Shown: in pieces, positions 14,167 to 16,220 of the stretch
How the letters are laid out: each line of letters begins with the position of its first letter
Numbering within the stretch: position 1 is the first letter of the stretch
Assembly (NCBI GenBank): GCA_001872985.1
Contig: MNYA01000032.1
Location: forward strand, 1 to 16,220
Reading direction: 5' to 3'
Source of the DNA: a bacterium CG2_30_54_10
GTDB taxonomy: Bacteria > Muiribacteriota > Ozemobacteria > Ozemobacterales > Ozemobacteraceae
Length of the DNA stretch: 16,220 nucleotides
Notes under the pieces: model-generated
Databases searched by the model: none
What the model was told of the DNA's origin: nothing
What the model saw: the letters and a program-made list of their open reading frames with translations, nothing else
Made by a program: the position numbers and the translations under genes

Positions 14167-15981
14167 TCAGGCCGAGGTCGGAATGACTCGGGGAAGCAGC
14201 TCCTCGAACTGCTTGAGAAGTGGCTCGAGGCCGCGTATTGAGTTTTCCCAGAAAGTCACATTTCCGAGGTCGCATCCGATGGTTGCTCTGGCGACTTCTT
14301 CGGCCGAGGCGTTTCCTGAATATTTCAGGAATTCTTTGTATGTAGACAGGAAAGTTCCGCCTTTTTCTTGAAACAGCCTGTACAAACCCCGGCTCAGCAG
14401 ATATCCGAAGGAATAGGGGAAATTATAGAAAGTCACATCGGTGATATAGAAGTGAAGTTTGGAAGCCCAGAAGTAGGGGTCTTCGCCGCCTTGCGCCAGG
14501 ATGTCTCCGAAGATACGACGCTGCGTGCCGGCCATCAATTCTTTCAGGCGACTTACGCTCACTTCACCCTTGGCACGCTCTTCATGAAAGGATTTTTCGA
14601 ACTCGAACCGCAGGGGAATGTCGAGCAGAAACGAGATCGCATCGCCGAGCTTGGCATTGAGAATATCGGCTTTTTGCCCATCCTGGATCGCCGGGTCAGC
14701 CAGAAGGCCGTCCGCGAGAATCATTTCGGCGAAGGTCGAGGCCGACTCGGCGAGCGTCATCGGATAACCCCGGGCAAAGATTCTGTGACCTTTCATCGTA
14801 TGGCTGTGAAAAGCGTGGCCGATCTCGTGAGCAAGTGTCTGGACATCGCCGAGGCTGCCGTTGTAGGTCATGAATACTCGCGACTGTTCGATGAATGTCG
14901 AGCCAGTGCAATATGCCCCGGGCCGCTTGCCGTCACGGGGTTCGGACTCGACCCAACGTTTGTCGAGGGATTCGGTGAAAAATGTGGCCAGTTCGGGAAA
15001 TGACCGGGTGAACGCTGATTCGACGAGTTTGACGCCTTCGTCCCAAGAGAAGCGGCGGGATTCGGGAAGCGGCAAAGGGGCGTTGAGGTCATACCAGGCC
15101 AGTGCGGGAAGACCGAGAGCCTTGGCCTTGGCCTTGGCGATACGCTGGATCAAAGGACTACAGTTCCAAATTGCCTGAAACATGGCGTCGAGAGTAGGCC
15201 GGCTGATACGCGACTGGAAAAGTGCAACATCCAGGAAATGATCGATTCCGCGGCGTTTGTTCAAAATCAGGCGAGTTCCCGCGATGTGATTGAGTGCTGC
15301 GCCTGCAACGTCCTCAAGGCGTGCCCACGCTTCATTCCCGCCCTTGAAGGCTGCCTGGCGTACTCGACGATCGGAGTCATCCATGAGAGAACGTCGTTGA
15401 GACATGGACCGTTTTTCTGTCCGGCCGTCCGGGAAGACCATATCGAACTCGAGCTTTCCAGAAAGCGTGTTATAAAGTCGGCCCCACGCGGAAATACCGT
15501 CGATCCCCAGATCGGCGTTCAGGTTTTCAAGTTCGGGTGACATGGATTTTCTTGCTTCTTCACGAAGCCGGGCCAGATAATAGACGATCGATTCCATTGG
15601 CTTTCGAGCGAGAAACTTCTCGAAATCTTTGTCCTTCGCGTCTCTCAACGCACGCTTCATCTCGATGTCGAGCTTTTGAAACTCCGCGTCAAGAAGCGCC
15701 AGTGATGAATTTTCCTTCTGATACTCCTCGTTTCGGGCATTGGCCGAACAAAGACAGGAAACGTAAACCCCGTAATGGATCAGCCTTCCAAGAAGTTTTT
15801 CGGAACGGACGAAAACTTCTTCCCATTGAATTTGTGTGCGTGAACTGAGCGGAGCCAGGGCCTTAGCCATGGTTATCAGCTCGTCAAGGTCGGCTTCAAC
15901 CGCTTTTCGGAAAGAAATCATTTCCGGACAGTTGAAGGAGGGGAAGAAGGGTGTGAGATCCCAGGTTGTTCCGGATTGCAA
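14167..15981 (-). CDS. M3 family zinc metallopeptidase, oligoendopeptidase F type
   Basis: The product is 604 residues from the start used here, the usual size of PepF/M3 oligoendopeptidases. These cytosolic zinc enzymes cut short peptides in intracellular peptide turnover. The zinc site is LAHEIGHAFHSH, with the HEXXH about 385 residues from the new start. A Glu in MTLAESASTFAEM, about 23 residues later, is the likely third ligand. The C-terminal FYITDVTFYNFPYSFGYLLSRGL segment is also typical of the family. No signal peptide is seen. The open frame reaches a GTG at 16036-16038, but a TTG at 15979-15981 has a perfect GGAGGT 5 nt upstream and gives the family-like start with TTWDLTPFF at residues 5-13. 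It is separated by 133 nt from the next gene and may be transcribed alone from a promoter near 16130-16158. Confidence 0.93.
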   Translation of the reverse strand: MQSGTTWDLTPFFPSFNCPEMISFRKAVEADLDELITMAKALAPLSSRTQIQWEEVFVRSEKLLGRLIHYGVYVSCLCSANARNEEYQKENSSLALLDAEFQKLDIEMKRALRDAKDKDFEKFLARKPMESIVYYLARLREEARKSMSPELENLNADLGIDGISAWGRLYNTLSGKLEFDMVFPDGRTEKRSMSQRRSLMDDSDRRVRQAAFKGGNEAWARLEDVAGAALNHIAGTRLILNKRRGIDHFLDVALFQSRISRPTLDAMFQAIWNCSPLIQRIAKAKAKALGLPALAWYDLNAPLPLPESRRFSWDEGVKLVESAFTRSFPELATFFTESLDKRWVESEPRDGKRPGAYCTGSTFIEQSRVFMTYNGSLGDVQTLAHEIGHAFHSHTMKGHRIFARGYPMTLAESASTFAEMILADGLLADPAIQDGQKADILNAKLGDAISFLLDIPLRFEFEKSFHEERAKGEVSVSRLKELMAGTQRRIFGDILAQGGEDPYFWASKLHFYITDVTFYNFPYSFGYLLSRGLYRLFQEKGGTFLSTYKEFLKYSGNASAEEVARATIGCDLGNVTFWENSIRGLEPLLKQFEELLPRVIPTSA

Positions 15982-15986
15982 GGCAG

Positions 15987-15992
15987 ACCTCC
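15987..15992 (-). promoter_or_regulatory. Ribosome binding site deciding a TTG start
   Basis: GGAGGT on the minus strand ends 5 nt before the TTG at 15981-15979. It is the strongest Shine-Dalgarno sequence near the peptidase N-terminus, and it lies inside the longer open frame that begins at 16038. Confidence 0.7.
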
Positions 15993-16073
15993 AGGTTGTG
16001 ATTTTCCCATACCTTCTAACACGAACGGGTTGTATCACACAACCCGATCCGGCAGACCACGGTTTTCGTAGGA

Positions 16074-16092
16074 GCGCCCCTCCGGTCGCCTT
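16074..16092 (+). repeat. Possible core-only relative of the dispersed repeat
   Basis: GCGCCCCTCCGGTCGCCTT differs from the core of copies 1 and 2, GCGCCCTCCGGTCTGCCTT, by one inserted C and one missing T. The GGGCGC hairpin arm is replaced by GGAG, which can pair with the following CTCC. A run of six T follows. The relation could be chance between GC-rich hairpins. Confidence 0.3.
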
Positions 16093-16129
16093 TTTTGGTG
16101 GTGTCCTATAATAGCTGAAGAGTAAAGGA

Positions 16130-16158
16130 TTTGTATGAGTTTAGCGGTCTGAAGTCAA
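16130..16158 (-). promoter_or_regulatory. Candidate promoter of the M3 peptidase gene
   Basis: On the minus strand TTGACT (16158-16153, 5 of 6 consensus) is followed after 17 nt by TACAAA (16135-16130, 4 of 6). It lies about 150 nt upstream of the TTG start, a rather long leader. On the opposite strand a perfect TATAAT occurs at 16107-16112 without a good -35, and could instead drive a gene to the right of the window. Confidence 0.3.
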
Positions 16159-16220
16159 AAAGCCTCAAACGCAGATCGGATCGACGTTACGCCCACTTCT
16201 CGATAATTGGCATGTAAATT

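Noticed and set aside
14368..15003. 211-codon plus-strand open frame inside the peptidase gene
   Set aside because: It lies opposite the HEXXH region of the M3 peptidase and looks like a strand shadow.
1..16220. CRISPR array, tRNA, rRNA, insertion sequence or phage genes
   Set aside because: No regularly spaced direct repeats of CRISPR size, no cloverleaf-like sequence and no transposase, integrase or phage protein were seen on either strand.

Overview
The window looks like chromosomal DNA of a Gram-negative bacterium of moderate G+C content. The evidence is a signal-peptide-bearing LysM protein with an outer-membrane-barrel-like C-terminal half, type II secretion/type IV pilus minor pseudopilins, and ordinary housekeeping enzymes using standard stop codons, TGA included. 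I cannot assign a phylum from sequence alone. The gene combination (pseudopilins joined to uvrA, an RNase II-type enzyme next to pdxA) does not match a textbook proteobacterial layout, and a less-studied phylum is possible. No phage, plasmid, IS, CRISPR, tRNA or rRNA is visible.

Left block (79-6413, minus strand): a compact run that begins at an extended -10 promoter near 6443. It encodes a GspI/PilV-like prepilin, a GspK/PilX-like protein and a GspJ/PilW-like prepilin, each overlapping the next by 4 nt. A single-pass membrane protein follows, and the excinuclease subunit uvrA comes last. Centre (6700-9702): a PIN-PhoH ATPase (minus) diverges from a LysM plus beta-barrel envelope protein (plus). 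Right block (9800-15981, minus strand): oligoendopeptidase F-type M3 peptidase, an unrecognised 374-codon gene whose 3' end appears frameshifted, an RNase II/R family exoribonuclease, and pdxA, which overlaps the RNase gene by one base (TAATG).

The most interesting non-coding signal is a short dispersed repeat. A 56-bp sequence at 16-71 recurs with 3 mismatches at 9757-9812. A diverged, gap-free, same-length relative lies on the opposite strand at 6549-6604, and a possible core-only relative at 16074-16092. Each of the first three has a GGGCGC...GCGCCC-type hairpin and lies just 3' of a gene. The 9745-9807 copy has terminal inverted repeats (CTCAATAA/TTATTGAG), and its end supplies the stop codon of pdxA.

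Several starts were moved from the longest open frame. The first prepilin starts at 6413 because the promoter lies inside the longer frame. PhoH starts at 8007 (strong ribosome binding site). The LysM protein starts at 8248 (signal peptide). The peptidase starts at a TTG at 15981 (perfect GGAGGT 5 nt upstream). No gene-free stretch exceeds 300 bases; the longest are 6414-6699, 8008-8247 and 15982-16220, and their contents are listed.
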